Shown in pieces: positions 28,065 through 37,108 of a stretch of DNA of 64,000 nt (within the stretch, counting starts at the first letter, position 1; each line of letters begins with the position of its first letter). The stretch comes from Winogradskyella vidalii (GTDB lineage Bacteria > Bacteroidota > Bacteroidia > Flavobacteriales > Flavobacteriaceae), in the NCBI RefSeq assembly GCF_013403955.1, contig NZ_JABFDG010000001.1, forward strand, positions 496,001 through 560,000. Reading direction: 5' to 3'. Both the position numbers and the translations under genes were made by a program. The notes below the pieces were generated by a model. It was not told where the DNA came from. It was given only the letters and a program-made list of their open reading frames with translations, and searched no databases.

Positions 28065-29330
28065 TTAAGGAAAGTGAATAAAAAATGTGTGCGTGTCGTT
28101 AAAATTATAGCTTAGCTTAAGGTTGTATTTTGTAGCGATAGCTTTATTAATGGCAAGACCTAACCCTGAAGATTTTTTATTGTTTCCTACTTTTTTAAAC
28201 CGTGTAAATAATGTGTTTTCATTTAAGGCTTTAGAAGGCCCAAAATTAGAAATAGCCCATGAATTTGTTTTAAGTTGTATGGTGATTTCTGAATTTGAAT
28301 GACCGTGAATAATTGCGTTTTTGATAAAATTTGTCAACAAGATGATAGCGAGATCTCTATTTATAATCGTTTTAGGTGTGGCATCGTTTTCGAAATTAAT
28401 AGTTATATTTTTATGTGCTAATAGGTCTTTAAAATCTTCAAGAATATCTGCGGTTAACAAAGAAAAATCAATCGTTTCTTCATTTAAAAACTGTTTGTTT
28501 TCAATTTTAGAAAGTAAAAGTAGTGACTTGTTTAAGCGGGTTAAGCGATTCAAATTGTCTAAAACAGCAGCCAAAGCTTTGGTTTGATTTTCATCTAATG
28601 GATTGTTTTCTAAAAATAATTCTAATTTATTAATGCTAATTGCTAAAGGGGTTTGCAGTTCGTGCGATGCATTTTCAATAAAGTGCTTTTGTTCGGTATA
28701 ACTATCGCTAGACTTCTTAATCAGTTTAGTGATGGTTTTATTTAATAATTCAAACTCATCTATTGTGCTTGGTTTGGTAGTAATTTTATTTTCTTTTTCA
28801 ATCTTAAAGTTTTTAAGTTGTGCTATAGAATGGTAAAAGGGTTTCCATATTTTTTTTAAGAGAATATTATTCAGTAATAAAATTGAAATGACAAGTAAAA
28901 TATAGAGTCCTATGAGGTATTGTACTAAATCACCAATAAGGTCGTCCTCTTCAACCATAGAGGTGATAATTTTAATTTTGTAATAGATGTTGTCGTGTTT
29001 TAAGGTGCTTTCATAGATTCTGACAGGCTCATAATCATCTTCGTTATACATGTACATTAAGGTGTCGCGATAACTTTCTTTAAAATGTTTATAATCATTT
29101 TTAGAGATAGGTTTAAACGCATATACATGTTTATTAAAATCGGTATTTTGTAATATAGACGGATCTTCTTTAGTCCGCTGCATTAATAAGATTTTCTGAT
29201 TTTCTAAACCATCATCCAAACTGTCATATATTTCGTCTAGCATCGCATAATAAAAAGCAATTGCCCAAAGGGTGATTAAGGGTAATAGCAGTAGCGACAA
29301 ATATTTTGTGGTATGGTTAAGAAGTTTCAT
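28065..29330 (-). CDS. Membrane sensor histidine kinase
   Basis: The 421-residue kinase has a membrane helix at about 10-29, a sensor region of about 105 residues, a second helix (about 136-155), then a HisKA domain with phospho-acceptor His223 (ASHELQTPLA) and a HATPase domain with N box NFIKNAIIHG and G box KSSGLGLAI. It is paired with the response regulator upstream; the start overlaps the regulator stop by 4 bp. The signal is unknown. The PepSY-like genes on both sides (27501, 31342) are likely outputs or modulators, by analogy to other Bacteroidota loci. Confidence 0.92.
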   Translation of the reverse strand: MKLLNHTTKYLSLLLLPLITLWAIAFYYAMLDEIYDSLDDGLENQKILLMQRTKEDPSILQNTDFNKHVYAFKPISKNDYKHFKESYRDTLMYMYNEDDYEPVRIYESTLKHDNIYYKIKIITSMVEEDDLIGDLVQYLIGLYILLVISILLLNNILLKKIWKPFYHSIAQLKNFKIEKENKITTKPSTIDEFELLNKTITKLIKKSSDSYTEQKHFIENASHELQTPLAISINKLELFLENNPLDENQTKALAAVLDNLNRLTRLNKSLLLLSKIENKQFLNEETIDFSLLTADILEDFKDLLAHKNITINFENDATPKTIINRDLAIILLTNFIKNAIIHGHSNSEITIQLKTNSWAISNFGPSKALNENTLFTRFKKVGNNKKSSGLGLAINKAIATKYNLKLSYNFNDTHTFFIHFP

Positions 29331-30001
29331 TGAGCGATGTTCAATTTATAGCCAACACCATAAACGGCTTCTACATTTATAGTTGCTTTCTCTAATTTTT
29401 TGCGCAGGTTTTTAATTTGTGAGTAAATAAAATCAAAACTATCGGTTTGGTCTATGTGGTCGCCCCAAACGTGTTCTGCTAGTGCAGATTTGGTAACTAA
29501 GCGGTTTTTGTTGGTTATTAAATACATTAAAATGGCATACTCTTTTCGGTTGAGCTCCAAAATTTCATTAGCGACTTCTACAACTCTATTTTCAGGATTT
29601 ATTTTAACGTTACCAATTTCAATTTGGTTGTTACCTTCAAAGTGCAAACGTCGCAGTACTGCTTTTACACGAGCATTTAATTCAGCATTATGAAATGGTT
29701 TTGGTAAATAATCGTCAGCGCCTAAGTTAAGCCCTTTTAAGCGGTCGTCTAAAGAATCTTTTGCCGAAACTACAATTACACCATCTGCTTTTCCTTGTGC
29801 TTTTATTTGTTTTAAAAGATCTAGTCCGTTGCCATCGGGTAGGGTGATGTCTAGTAAAATGCAATCGTAATCATAAACCCCTAATTTTTCACTAGCTGTT
29901 TTAAAGTCGACAGCAGTTTCTATTTGGTAGTGCTCTCGCTCTAGGGTTAGACGCATGTTATCTAGCATTTGAGGTTCGTCTTCTATAATTAAAATTTTCA
30001 T
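29327..30001 (-). CDS. OmpR/PhoB-family response regulator
   Basis: The 224-residue regulator has a receiver domain with the acidic pair near residues 7-8, phospho-acceptor Asp51 (ILLDITLPDGNG), a conserved Lys in LPKPFH, and a winged-helix DNA-binding domain from about residue 130 (RKEYAILMYLITNKNRLVTKSALAEHVWG). It is first in a minus-strand operon with the kinase at 28065 and diverges from the 30168 gene, so the 166-bp gap probably carries its binding sites. Confidence 0.93.
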   Translation of the reverse strand: MKILIIEDEPQMLDNMRLTLEREHYQIETAVDFKTASEKLGVYDYDCILLDITLPDGNGLDLLKQIKAQGKADGVIVVSAKDSLDDRLKGLNLGADDYLPKPFHNAELNARVKAVLRRLHFEGNNQIEIGNVKINPENRVVEVANEILELNRKEYAILMYLITNKNRLVTKSALAEHVWGDHIDQTDSFDFIYSQIKNLRKKLEKATINVEAVYGVGYKLNIAQ

Positions 30002-30167
30002 AATTGTAATTTTCGTTATACAATGATAACTACGGAATCTATAAAGAATTGGGAATCAGTAAAAGGTTGGTCGTTTTATGATTGTAAAATTAACAATCAT
30101 TTGGTAGATGATTCTTAGTTTAATTCAAAATTATAAATTTACTTTGCATAATACTTACAAAATGTAA

Positions 30168-30530
30168 ATGTTTAAAATACTTATTAATATTGCTTTAATT
30201 TTTATTGGCTTAGGCACTTCTGCTTATGCTAATGACTTTGAGTTGTTATCTGGTGATTTTGAACAAACCATTAGCATTGAGACTTCTGGTGATGTTAGTG
30301 AGTTATCTGCTTCGCACCATAACTTTTTTGATCTGCAAACTGAAGATTACAGTGTTGTTTCAAATGCAGATAAGGAGCCAGCTCCAGAAAATGAAAACTC
30401 GGGGCAACTTTTTAATTGTAACGGTTCTTTTTCTGTCTTAGAAACCAATCAGTATGTTGGTGCAGTACTTATTGCTTGTAGGTATTCTTATTTAAGGAAA
30501 CTACTTTTTCCGTTCCATTCCTTTTGGTAA
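30168..30530 (+). CDS. Small secreted or membrane protein, unknown
   Basis: I do not recognise this 120-residue protein. It begins with a clear signal peptide (MFKILINIALIFIGLGTSAYA, cleavage near residue 21), has an acidic Ser-rich middle, and ends with a moderately hydrophobic stretch (QYVGAVLIACRYSY) and LRKLLFPFHSFW. Two cysteines (Cys84, Cys103 by count) could form a disulfide. It is divergent from the OmpR-type regulator, which makes it a candidate target of that system. The ATG at 30168 follows an A-rich stretch. Confidence 0.6.
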   Translation: MFKILINIALIFIGLGTSAYANDFELLSGDFEQTISIETSGDVSELSASHHNFFDLQTEDYSVVSNADKEPAPENENSGQLFNCNGSFSVLETNQYVGAVLIACRYSYLRKLLFPFHSFW

Positions 30531-30718
30531 AAAATTAGTAAGAAATACATCTAATATTGATGTCTATTAGGGCGATATACGCCTACTAATTTTAACTTTT
30601 ATTAATTATAGAATTGTTTGCTGTAACTATTATTTGTGGTTTTTTTATAAAAAAATGAAAATAAAAGGACTACTTATAGCATAGAGCAATCAGTTCACCA
30701 TAAAAAAAATCAAATATC

Positions 30719-31255
30719 ATGGGAACCGGATTATTTATTATTGACGCCATTATTATTGCTATCGTTATTTTACCTTTTGCATTATTTATTAACGGAAGCA
30801 AAAAAAGAGAGCGTCAATTACGTAAAGCGCTTCAGTCTGAAGCAACAAAACATAATTGTAACTTATCTAAACTTGAAGTTCATAGCAACTTTGCTATTGG
30901 TTTAGATCCAAACGAAAAGAAACTAGTATTCTATAAAAAAGCTGAAAAGGGAGCTTATACAACACTTGTAGATTTAAAAACTGTTGCTGCTTGCAAAGCT
31001 TTAAAAATCAATAAACAAGTAAAAAATAAAACAAAACATTACGAGGTAATCGATAAACTGAAATTATCTTTTATTCACCACAATAAAAATAAGGTAACCG
31101 ATTTAGAACTTTATAATAATGATGATACCATGACGTTAAACAATGAAATTTTGCTGTCCCAAAAGTGGGAAGATGAGGTTAATACGCTTTTAAAAACAAT
31201 GCGTGAGATTCAGCCAGCTGAGAAACAGGAGCAGTTACGAGTTGCAATTAGCTGA
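30719..31255 (+). CDS. Membrane-anchored protein of unknown function
   Basis: The 178-residue product has an N-terminal membrane helix (about 5-25), then a Lys/Arg-rich cytoplasmic domain. The segment KLEVHSNFAIGLDPNEKKLVFYKK and the beta-rich part after it suggest a PH- or YjbR-like small beta domain, but this is only an impression. It has the look of a conserved flavobacterial gene. It lies between the 120-residue secreted protein and a PepSY-like gene on the same strand, though gaps of 188 and 86 bp argue against one tight operon. Confidence 0.68.
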   Translation: MGTGLFIIDAIIIAIVILPFALFINGSKKRERQLRKALQSEATKHNCNLSKLEVHSNFAIGLDPNEKKLVFYKKAEKGAYTTLVDLKTVAACKALKINKQVKNKTKHYEVIDKLKLSFIHHNKNKVTDLELYNNDDTMTLNNEILLSQKWEDEVNTLLKTMREIQPAEKQEQLRVAIS

Positions 31256-31341
31256 TTTTGAATAGTCAAAAAAACAGCCTTTCCTAATTCTTTACAGTTT
31301 TTGTATGTTATTTTGGATCAAATCATTAAAACAATAACAAT

Positions 31342-31782
31342 ATGAAAATTTTAAAAATAACAGCATTGGCCATTTTTGCAACAGCAATGATGAATGCTCA
31401 AGATTTAAGAATGAATGAAGTGCCAACTAACTTGCTAACCAAATTTCAAAACACCTATAAAACCGCTTCAGATGTTGAGTGGGAAATGGAAGGTGTGCGT
31501 TATAATGTTGAATTTGAAGTTAACCGAATGGATCATGAAATATGGTACACTAAAGACGGCACAATTGTAAGGTATGAAGCTGAAATTACTAAAAAAGATT
31601 TGCCAACAGCGATTTCTTCAGCAATTAAAAGTAATTATGAGGGCTACCAAATTGATAGTATAGAAGTTACTGAAGTGGATCAGAAGAAAACCTATGAAGT
31701 AGAACTAGAGAAAGGTTGGACAAAAGAGATGAAAGTTGTCTTTGATGTTAACGGAAAAATTTTAAGTTCTGTAGAAGATTAG
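31342..31782 (+). CDS. PepSY-like domain secreted protein
   Basis: The 146-residue protein has a signal peptide ending near AMMNAQ (residue ~20) and no lipobox, so it should be free in the periplasm or outside. Two PepSY-like repeats follow: VPTNLLTKFQNTYKTASDVEWE and LPTAISSAIKSNYEGYQID. It is a paralogue of the lipoprotein at 27501 with the same domain layout. Both lie near the two-component system at 28065-30001, which may control them. A strong terminator follows at 31813. Confidence 0.83.
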   Translation: MKILKITALAIFATAMMNAQDLRMNEVPTNLLTKFQNTYKTASDVEWEMEGVRYNVEFEVNRMDHEIWYTKDGTIVRYEAEITKKDLPTAISSAIKSNYEGYQIDSIEVTEVDQKKTYEVELEKGWTKEMKVVFDVNGKILSSVED

Positions 31783-31812
31783 ATTTTAAAGCGCAAGCCT
31801 TAATTTAAAACT

Positions 31813-31848
31813 AACCTGCAATGTTTTTGGTAACATTGCAGGTTTTTT
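31813..31848. terminator. Terminator between PepSY-like gene and FUSC gene
   Basis: A perfect 13-bp stem (AACCTGCAATGTT and mirror) with a six-base loop is followed by a T-run on the plus strand. It lies between two converging genes. Confidence 0.9.
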
Positions 31849-31863
31849 AGTTTGAAAAAGCGA

Positions 31864-34080
31864 TTAACTGTGTTTAAATTTATGCGTTATTTTCAATATT
31901 TTTTCACTTAAACTATAGAGCCAATACAACTGTTCCCAAACTAAATGTTCTTCTCTGTGGATAGCTTCATTATCCTTTTGAATAATTTTAGTGTCACTAG
32001 TGATGCGGTTAACCGGAAAATCAAATGGTTCGGGCTTATAAGTTGAGGTTGTCAGCATAGAGCTTTCAAAATTAATAGCTTCTAATTGCAAGCAGACTTT
32101 ATCTAAGTTCTCATTGATTTTTTTAGAAATAAGTTTAAAATCGTCTGAAGCTTCAGTGGCACCATGGGTTTGAATATAAGTGTTCAATGACGATAATGAC
32201 GATAAAAAACTATGGTTAATAACAACCAGTTCGTATATATCATCAATATGGTGCTGTTTTGATGTCGGTTCTTGAGCCATACGCTGAAATGCAGAGCTTA
32301 AATTAGACATCTGTAAAAAAGCTTCTTTTCGGTTTACTTTTAAGCTTGTAGGTATAGGTCCTTTGTTTTGATAATAGAGACTAATAGATCTAAAAAAAGC
32401 AGTATTAGCTTTTAGCCCTTCTTTAATATGATTACCAATTTCCATAATAGACCAAGCGGGCCATAGCCAACGCATCAGTATAAAAGAAAGTGCAGCTCCA
32501 ATTACCGTATCTATAACCCTAAATTGAATGACTTTTAAAACATTAGGTTCTAATATACTATATATAAAAATCACACTCAGCGTAATAAAGGTCGCAGAAG
32601 CTCTGTAATTTTTCTGTACCATGGAGAAGGCAATTACAATAGAGAGTACGCCAAGAGCACCATAAACATAAGGGTCTTTTATTAAAAACACCAAACCAGT
32701 TGCTAAAACAGAACCGATAAGAGTTCCTATAATACGATCCTTAGAGCGGGTTTTGGTAAGACCGTAACTAGGGCGCATTATTACAATAATGGTAAGGATA
32801 ATCCAATACGGATTCTGAAAATCAAAAAATAATCCAATACCATATCCTAACATTACTGCTACAGCTAATCGGAGTGAATGTTTAAAAATTGTAGATCTAA
32901 AGTTGAGGTTAACAAGTAGTAATTTCGGATTGTAATCTTGGGTATCAATAAACCGTTTCATTTTATCCTTTCTCATAAAGTCATCCGAATTCAATTCCGG
33001 ATTCCCTAATAACCATTTTATTTTTTTTAATTTTTCAAATTGTTTTATCTGATAATCTAATAAATTTTGAAGCATTAAATAACGCTCATAATCGTCTGTA
33101 TGATTTTCTTTTTTGAATTTTAAGATGTCATTTTCAAGTGTTTTTAAAGCACTTGATAGCATTTGGTTAGGAGGAAATTTTGTTGATTTGCGGAGGTTTT
33201 GTGCAATAACCTTTAATTGATGAGATAATTCTGAAATAAATTTCTGAAAATCAGTTTTAAACTCAGGGTGAATTTCAAATAAAGCATCCATCTTTTCGTA
33301 GTTCACCGGGTTTGCAACAGCAGTCTCTAAAATTTCTACCAGTTGAATAAAGACCAATAAGCGTCTGCTTTGGTAGTTCGATTTTCCAGAAGTTTTTCGT
33401 GATAAGATTAAAATTTCACGTAGGGTTTCGTGGTGTTCTGTGAGCTCACTTTGCAACGTCATTAATTGAGTTTGTAAGGTATCTCTATCGGGTTGGTCAC
33501 CAATAAGTAGTCGTCTAGTATCTAGAAATTCTGCAGTAAGTAAAAAGGTTTGATTTAAGATTTCTTCGGTTTGTGCTTTAGGATTAATATAAAACCATAA
33601 GGTTGATACTAATAAATACCATATACCACCCAAACCAATTAATAAAGCATATTGATAAACCTCTAAACTTTCTGATGTATGAGCAAAGCTTAATACCAAA
33701 GCTAACAAGCCTGAAAAACTAATTAAAGAGGCTCTGAAACCATAAATAGAAAAAAAGGCAATACTAAACGTTAGTAGTCCTAAAATAGGGAAGAGTAAGA
33801 GGTTTGAAATATTGAGATAACCTCCAATAAAACTAATCACAACGACAAGAGCAGAAGAAAATAAAATGCCAATTTGCTTGTGTTCTAAACGGCCACTAAT
33901 ATCACTTGGTGAGCACCATAACACACCAAAACAAAGCGCTAATCCAATCTCAAAATTATTAGTAAAAATACCTAAAAGTATGGGCGTTGTAGTTGCAAAA
34001 CCAACTAAAACGGCTTTTGAGAAACTGGTGCTTTTAAAGAATTCTTGTAATTCTCTGGCGTGTTTGGATACTAAATTTAT
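31864..34080 (-). CDS. FUSC-family membrane protein (YccS/YhfK-like), apparent non-ATG start
   Basis: The protein has two blocks of membrane helices separated by a soluble helical region and a C-terminal cytoplasmic part, with the FUSC core (NPYWIILTIIVIMRPSYG and a following TRSKDRIIGTLIGS). Related proteins (AaeB, YccS) export aromatic acids or act in envelope homeostasis. A GTG at 33924 would give 686 residues but start inside a membrane segment; the frame runs on upstream with a family-like N-terminus (ELQEFFKSTSFSKAVLV) to a stop, with no ATG, GTG or TTG in that part. An ATA at 34080 (or ATC at 34083) would give about 738 residues, the usual length, and lies just after a minus-7 box. Confidence 0.78.
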   Translation of the reverse strand: MNLVSKHARELQEFFKSTSFSKAVLVGFATTTPILLGIFTNNFEIGLALCFGVLWCSPSDISGRLEHKQIGILFSSALVVVISFIGGYLNISNLLLFPILGLLTFSIAFFSIYGFRASLISFSGLLALVLSFAHTSESLEVYQYALLIGLGGIWYLLVSTLWFYINPKAQTEEILNQTFLLTAEFLDTRRLLIGDQPDRDTLQTQLMTLQSELTEHHETLREILILSRKTSGKSNYQSRRLLVFIQLVEILETAVANPVNYEKMDALFEIHPEFKTDFQKFISELSHQLKVIAQNLRKSTKFPPNQMLSSALKTLENDILKFKKENHTDDYERYLMLQNLLDYQIKQFEKLKKIKWLLGNPELNSDDFMRKDKMKRFIDTQDYNPKLLLVNLNFRSTIFKHSLRLAVAVMLGYGIGLFFDFQNPYWIILTIIVIMRPSYGLTKTRSKDRIIGTLIGSVLATGLVFLIKDPYVYGALGVLSIVIAFSMVQKNYRASATFITLSVIFIYSILEPNVLKVIQFRVIDTVIGAALSFILMRWLWPAWSIMEIGNHIKEGLKANTAFFRSISLYYQNKGPIPTSLKVNRKEAFLQMSNLSSAFQRMAQEPTSKQHHIDDIYELVVINHSFLSSLSSLNTYIQTHGATEASDDFKLISKKINENLDKVCLQLEAINFESSMLTTSTYKPEPFDFPVNRITSDTKIIQKDNEAIHREEHLVWEQLYWLYSLSEKILKITHKFKHS

Positions 34081-34110
34081 GATAGGATTTAGTTATTTTA
34101 TAGTTAAGTA

Positions 34111-34118
34111 CAAAGATA
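34111..34118 (-). promoter_or_regulatory. Minus-7 box (TATCTTTG) for the FUSC gene
   Basis: On the minus strand the bases read TATCTTTG, an exact TAnnTTTG. It is about 30 bases before 34080 and about 190 before the GTG at 33924, so it supports the upstream start. Confidence 0.6.
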
Positions 34119-34183
34119 CAATTAGTATCATACAGCTGACTTAAATCCAAACTTTAAATCACATACATAACAAAGCGTTTCGT

Positions 34184-35773
34184 TTATTTCATAATACGAG
34201 TTAATTGAAAGAACTTTTTGTATTCTTCAGGAATGGTGTCAATGTTTAGTAAAGACCCTTCCTCAATAGGTGGATAAATATCGTGGTAAGTTTTTACATC
34301 GTATAAGCCAACCCGTTTACTAATATGGTCTCTTGTAAGTTCGCTAGGCGTGTTTAAACCTGCTGCGGCAACAAGCTCTAAGAAACTATGTATAGTGGCT
34401 TCGTGATAACGATTGGCTCTTGGAGCTTTATCATCTACAACTAATCCTTTAACTAAAGATGCATTTTGAGTGGCTACACCAACAGGGCAAGTATTGGTAT
34501 TACATTGTAAAGCTTGAATACAGCCTATGGCTAACATCATGGCACGGGCACTATTACAACCATCAGCTCCTAAAGCAAGTGCTCTAGCCATGTGAAATCC
34601 AGTGATTATTTTTCCGGCAACAATCACTTTGATGTCTTTTCTTAGTCCAAAACCAATTAAAGTATCATGGACAAAAATTAAACCTTCGCGTAATGGCATT
34701 CCCATAGAGTTAGAGAATTCTACAGGTGCAGCACCAGTGCCACCTTCGCCTCCGTCAACGGTTATAAAGTCGGGTTGGATACCTGTGAAAATCATGGCCT
34801 CACAGAAATCCATAAATTCTTGTTTTCTACCTAAACACAGTTTAAAACCAATAGGTTTACCTTCCGACAGTTCTCTGAGTTTTTTGATAAAGTGCATAAA
34901 CTGAATCGGGTCAGAAAAAGCAGAATGCGAAGGCGGAGAATGCACAGCAACACCAGGTTTTATATGTCTTATTTTAGCAATCTCTTCCGTGTTTTTAGAG
35001 GCTGGTAAAATTCCGCCATGACCAGGTTTGGCACCTTGAGATAACTTAATCTCAATCATTTTAACTTCTGGTCGTAAGGCATTTTTTTTAAAAGTAACAT
35101 CGTTAAAAGTACCATCCTCATGTCGGCAACCAAAATAACCGGTTCCAATTTGCCATATTAAATCACCACCGTGTTTTAAATGGTAGTCACTAATAGCGCC
35201 TTCTCCTGTATTATGAGCAAAATTCCCCATTTTAGCGCCTTTATTTAGGGCGAGAATGGCATTATTACTCAATGAGCCAAAACTCATTGCCGAAATATTT
35301 AATAAGCTAGAAGAATAAGGTTGTTTACAATCTTTACCACCAATTAACAACCGTGGAAATTCACCAATATCTTTAGGATTGTTTTTAGCATACATGGAGT
35401 GCTCTAGCCATTCGTAACCCGAATGATAGATGTCCATTTGGGTACCAAAAGGTTCCGTATCATTGATGCCTTTTGCTCTGCGATAGATTAAAGATCGTAG
35501 AATACGATTTAGCGGTCTGCCTTCTGTATCCGTTTCAACAAAATATTGCATTATCTCTGGTCGAATAGATTCGAGAATATATCTAAATCTACCGAGTAGA
35601 GGGAAGTTACGTCTAATGGTGTGGTGTTTTTGAAAAATATCGAAAAGGCCTAATATAATAAGCGGACCAACTAAAAGAAATAGCCATAAAATTGGTTGCC
35701 AAAAAAACGCAACGCCTAAAATAGCCAATACGAGGCATATAGAAATAATAACAAAATACTCGCGAACTTTCAT
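34184..35773 (-). CDS. FMN-binding glutamate synthase family protein
   Basis: The 529-residue protein has two N-terminal membrane helices (about 8-45) followed by a glutamate synthase alpha/beta-barrel domain that binds FMN: SAMSFGSLSNNAILALNKGA, GGEGGTGAAPVEFS and GADGCNSARAMMLAIGCIQALQCNTNTCPVG, the last with cysteines for an iron-sulfur cluster. It corresponds to the archaeal-type GltB domain without the glutaminase part, so it would need ammonia or a partner, and its real reaction is not proven. It is separate from the glutamate dehydrogenase at 51881. Confidence 0.9.
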   Translation of the reverse strand: MKVREYFVIISICLVLAILGVAFFWQPILWLFLLVGPLIILGLFDIFQKHHTIRRNFPLLGRFRYILESIRPEIMQYFVETDTEGRPLNRILRSLIYRRAKGINDTEPFGTQMDIYHSGYEWLEHSMYAKNNPKDIGEFPRLLIGGKDCKQPYSSSLLNISAMSFGSLSNNAILALNKGAKMGNFAHNTGEGAISDYHLKHGGDLIWQIGTGYFGCRHEDGTFNDVTFKKNALRPEVKMIEIKLSQGAKPGHGGILPASKNTEEIAKIRHIKPGVAVHSPPSHSAFSDPIQFMHFIKKLRELSEGKPIGFKLCLGRKQEFMDFCEAMIFTGIQPDFITVDGGEGGTGAAPVEFSNSMGMPLREGLIFVHDTLIGFGLRKDIKVIVAGKIITGFHMARALALGADGCNSARAMMLAIGCIQALQCNTNTCPVGVATQNASLVKGLVVDDKAPRANRYHEATIHSFLELVAAAGLNTPSELTRDHISKRVGLYDVKTYHDIYPPIEEGSLLNIDTIPEEYKKFFQLTRIMK

Positions 35774-35795
35774 AATGCAAATTTTTATAAAGCGG

Positions 35796-35803
35796 CAAAT
35801 ATA
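35796..35803 (-). promoter_or_regulatory. Minus-7 box (TATATTTG) for the glutamate-synthase-like gene
   Basis: The minus strand reads TATATTTG 23 bases before the ATG at 35773. No good minus-33 TTG at the usual spacing is seen. Confidence 0.5.
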
Positions 35804-36228
35804 GGATTACGCAATCAAATAATAAATTAAAATTATATAGTTTGTTTTTTATTGCCTGTTTTTTTTAGAAATCGTCAATTGCAAAGTGTTTTTATGGTGA
35901 TTTTATTGAATTAAACGTAAAATAAAAGCCTATCTTAGAAGAATACGCTGATATAAGCCCAGTGGAAAATTGCTAAGTTGATTTATCATTTGGTTTCAAG
36001 CTTCAAAAAAGACGTAAAATACTATAATTGAGGAAGTGTTTATGCTAATACAAAAGAATCCATTTCCTAAAAGTTACCATGTATACGTTACAGAAGAGCA
36101 GTCCGTAGACACTCATCTAATTATGGTGGAGTTATTTCGAACTTTAACAACATTTTAAATGTTTCTGACTAGGAAGCTGGTAAACTACAATTAGGTTTGT
36201 GGCATAATTGATACTAAAATTTAAAACT
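35804..36228. other. 425-bp gap before the META gene, with a doubtful 38-codon frame
   Basis: The gap is AT-rich. A plus-strand frame at 36042-36158 (ATG to TAA) could encode 38 residues (starting MLIQKNPFPK), but it has no sign of a start signal or known family and ends 70 bp before the META gene. No RNA gene or repeat was seen. Confidence 0.5.
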
Positions 36229-37077
36229 ATGAAAACTAAACTAACAACGCTCGTTATTATTGCTTTAACCATGGTGAGTTGTAATAACCAAAAGAAATCG
36301 ACTTCAGAAACTGAAAATCAAAATGTAGAAGTCGCTACTGAAAAATCAAATCTATATACTTATACGTCTATTGAAAATACCCGTTGGGTAATCACCAAAT
36401 TAAGAGGTACAGACATGGTAGGCCCCGAAGCAAACGGACAAGCTATTTATTTTGTTTTAGATGCTGAAACTAATCGTGTAAATGGAAATTCAGGTTGTAA
36501 CACTTTTATGGGGACGTATACCATAGTGGAAGGAAATCAAATTTCATTCTCTAAATTGGGTTCTACTCAAATGTTATGTCCGGATTCAAAAATTAATGAA
36601 TCTCAAATTTTGAATGTGTTTGAAAATGCGGATAATTTTTCTTTGTCTGGAGATAAATTGACTCTAAATAAAGCAAAAATGGCACCATTAGCAGAGTTTA
36701 AAAAAGTAGAAATGGAAAGTACACCAATCGTAGACACGCGTTGGAATTTAAAATCCATAGAAGGTCAAGAGGTACCAAAAGCAGAAAATGAAGACGGTGC
36801 TCTTTACTTTACATTAAACTCAGCAGATAATAGAATTACTGGGTTTGCAGGTTGTAACTCTTTTGGAGGTAATTATACATTAGAAGCTGACAATAATATT
36901 AATTTCTCAGGTATGCTTTCTACATTAAAAGCCTGTCCGAATGTTGATTTTAATGAAGCAAAATTTTTAAAAGCTTTCGAACTTGCTAAGCAATACACTA
37001 TAACTGATAATGAATTGCTGCTAAGCACAAGTGAAAATAAAACATTAGCAGTTTTTGAAATGATTGATATGAAGTAA
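36229..37077 (+). CDS. Lipoprotein with two META domains
   Basis: The ATG at 36229 gives 282 residues with a lipoprotein signal (TMVSCN). Two META domains follow: the first from TRWVITKLRGTDM with GNSGCNTFMGTYT, the second from TRWNLKSIEGQEV with GFAGCNSFGGNYT; each has the G-x-x-GCN-F-G core and a later cysteine (MLCPD, LKACPN). META (HslJ-like) domains are secreted or periplasmic and linked to heat or drug stress, without a known activity. The frame extends to a TTG at 36208, which is disregarded. The tandem copy points to an internal duplication. Confidence 0.88.
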   Translation: MKTKLTTLVIIALTMVSCNNQKKSTSETENQNVEVATEKSNLYTYTSIENTRWVITKLRGTDMVGPEANGQAIYFVLDAETNRVNGNSGCNTFMGTYTIVEGNQISFSKLGSTQMLCPDSKINESQILNVFENADNFSLSGDKLTLNKAKMAPLAEFKKVEMESTPIVDTRWNLKSIEGQEVPKAENEDGALYFTLNSADNRITGFAGCNSFGGNYTLEADNNINFSGMLSTLKACPNVDFNEAKFLKAFELAKQYTITDNELLLSTSENKTLAVFEMIDMK

Positions 37078-37108
37078 TTCATGATATAAAATTTTAAAAT
37101 CAATAACA

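Noticed and set aside
33866..34144. 92-residue plus-strand frame
   Set aside because: It lies opposite the extended FUSC N-terminus and has no start signal or family match.
36042..36158. 38-codon frame in the gap before the META gene
   Set aside because: There is no start signal, no family and no neighbour that uses it; kept only as a note in the gap entry.
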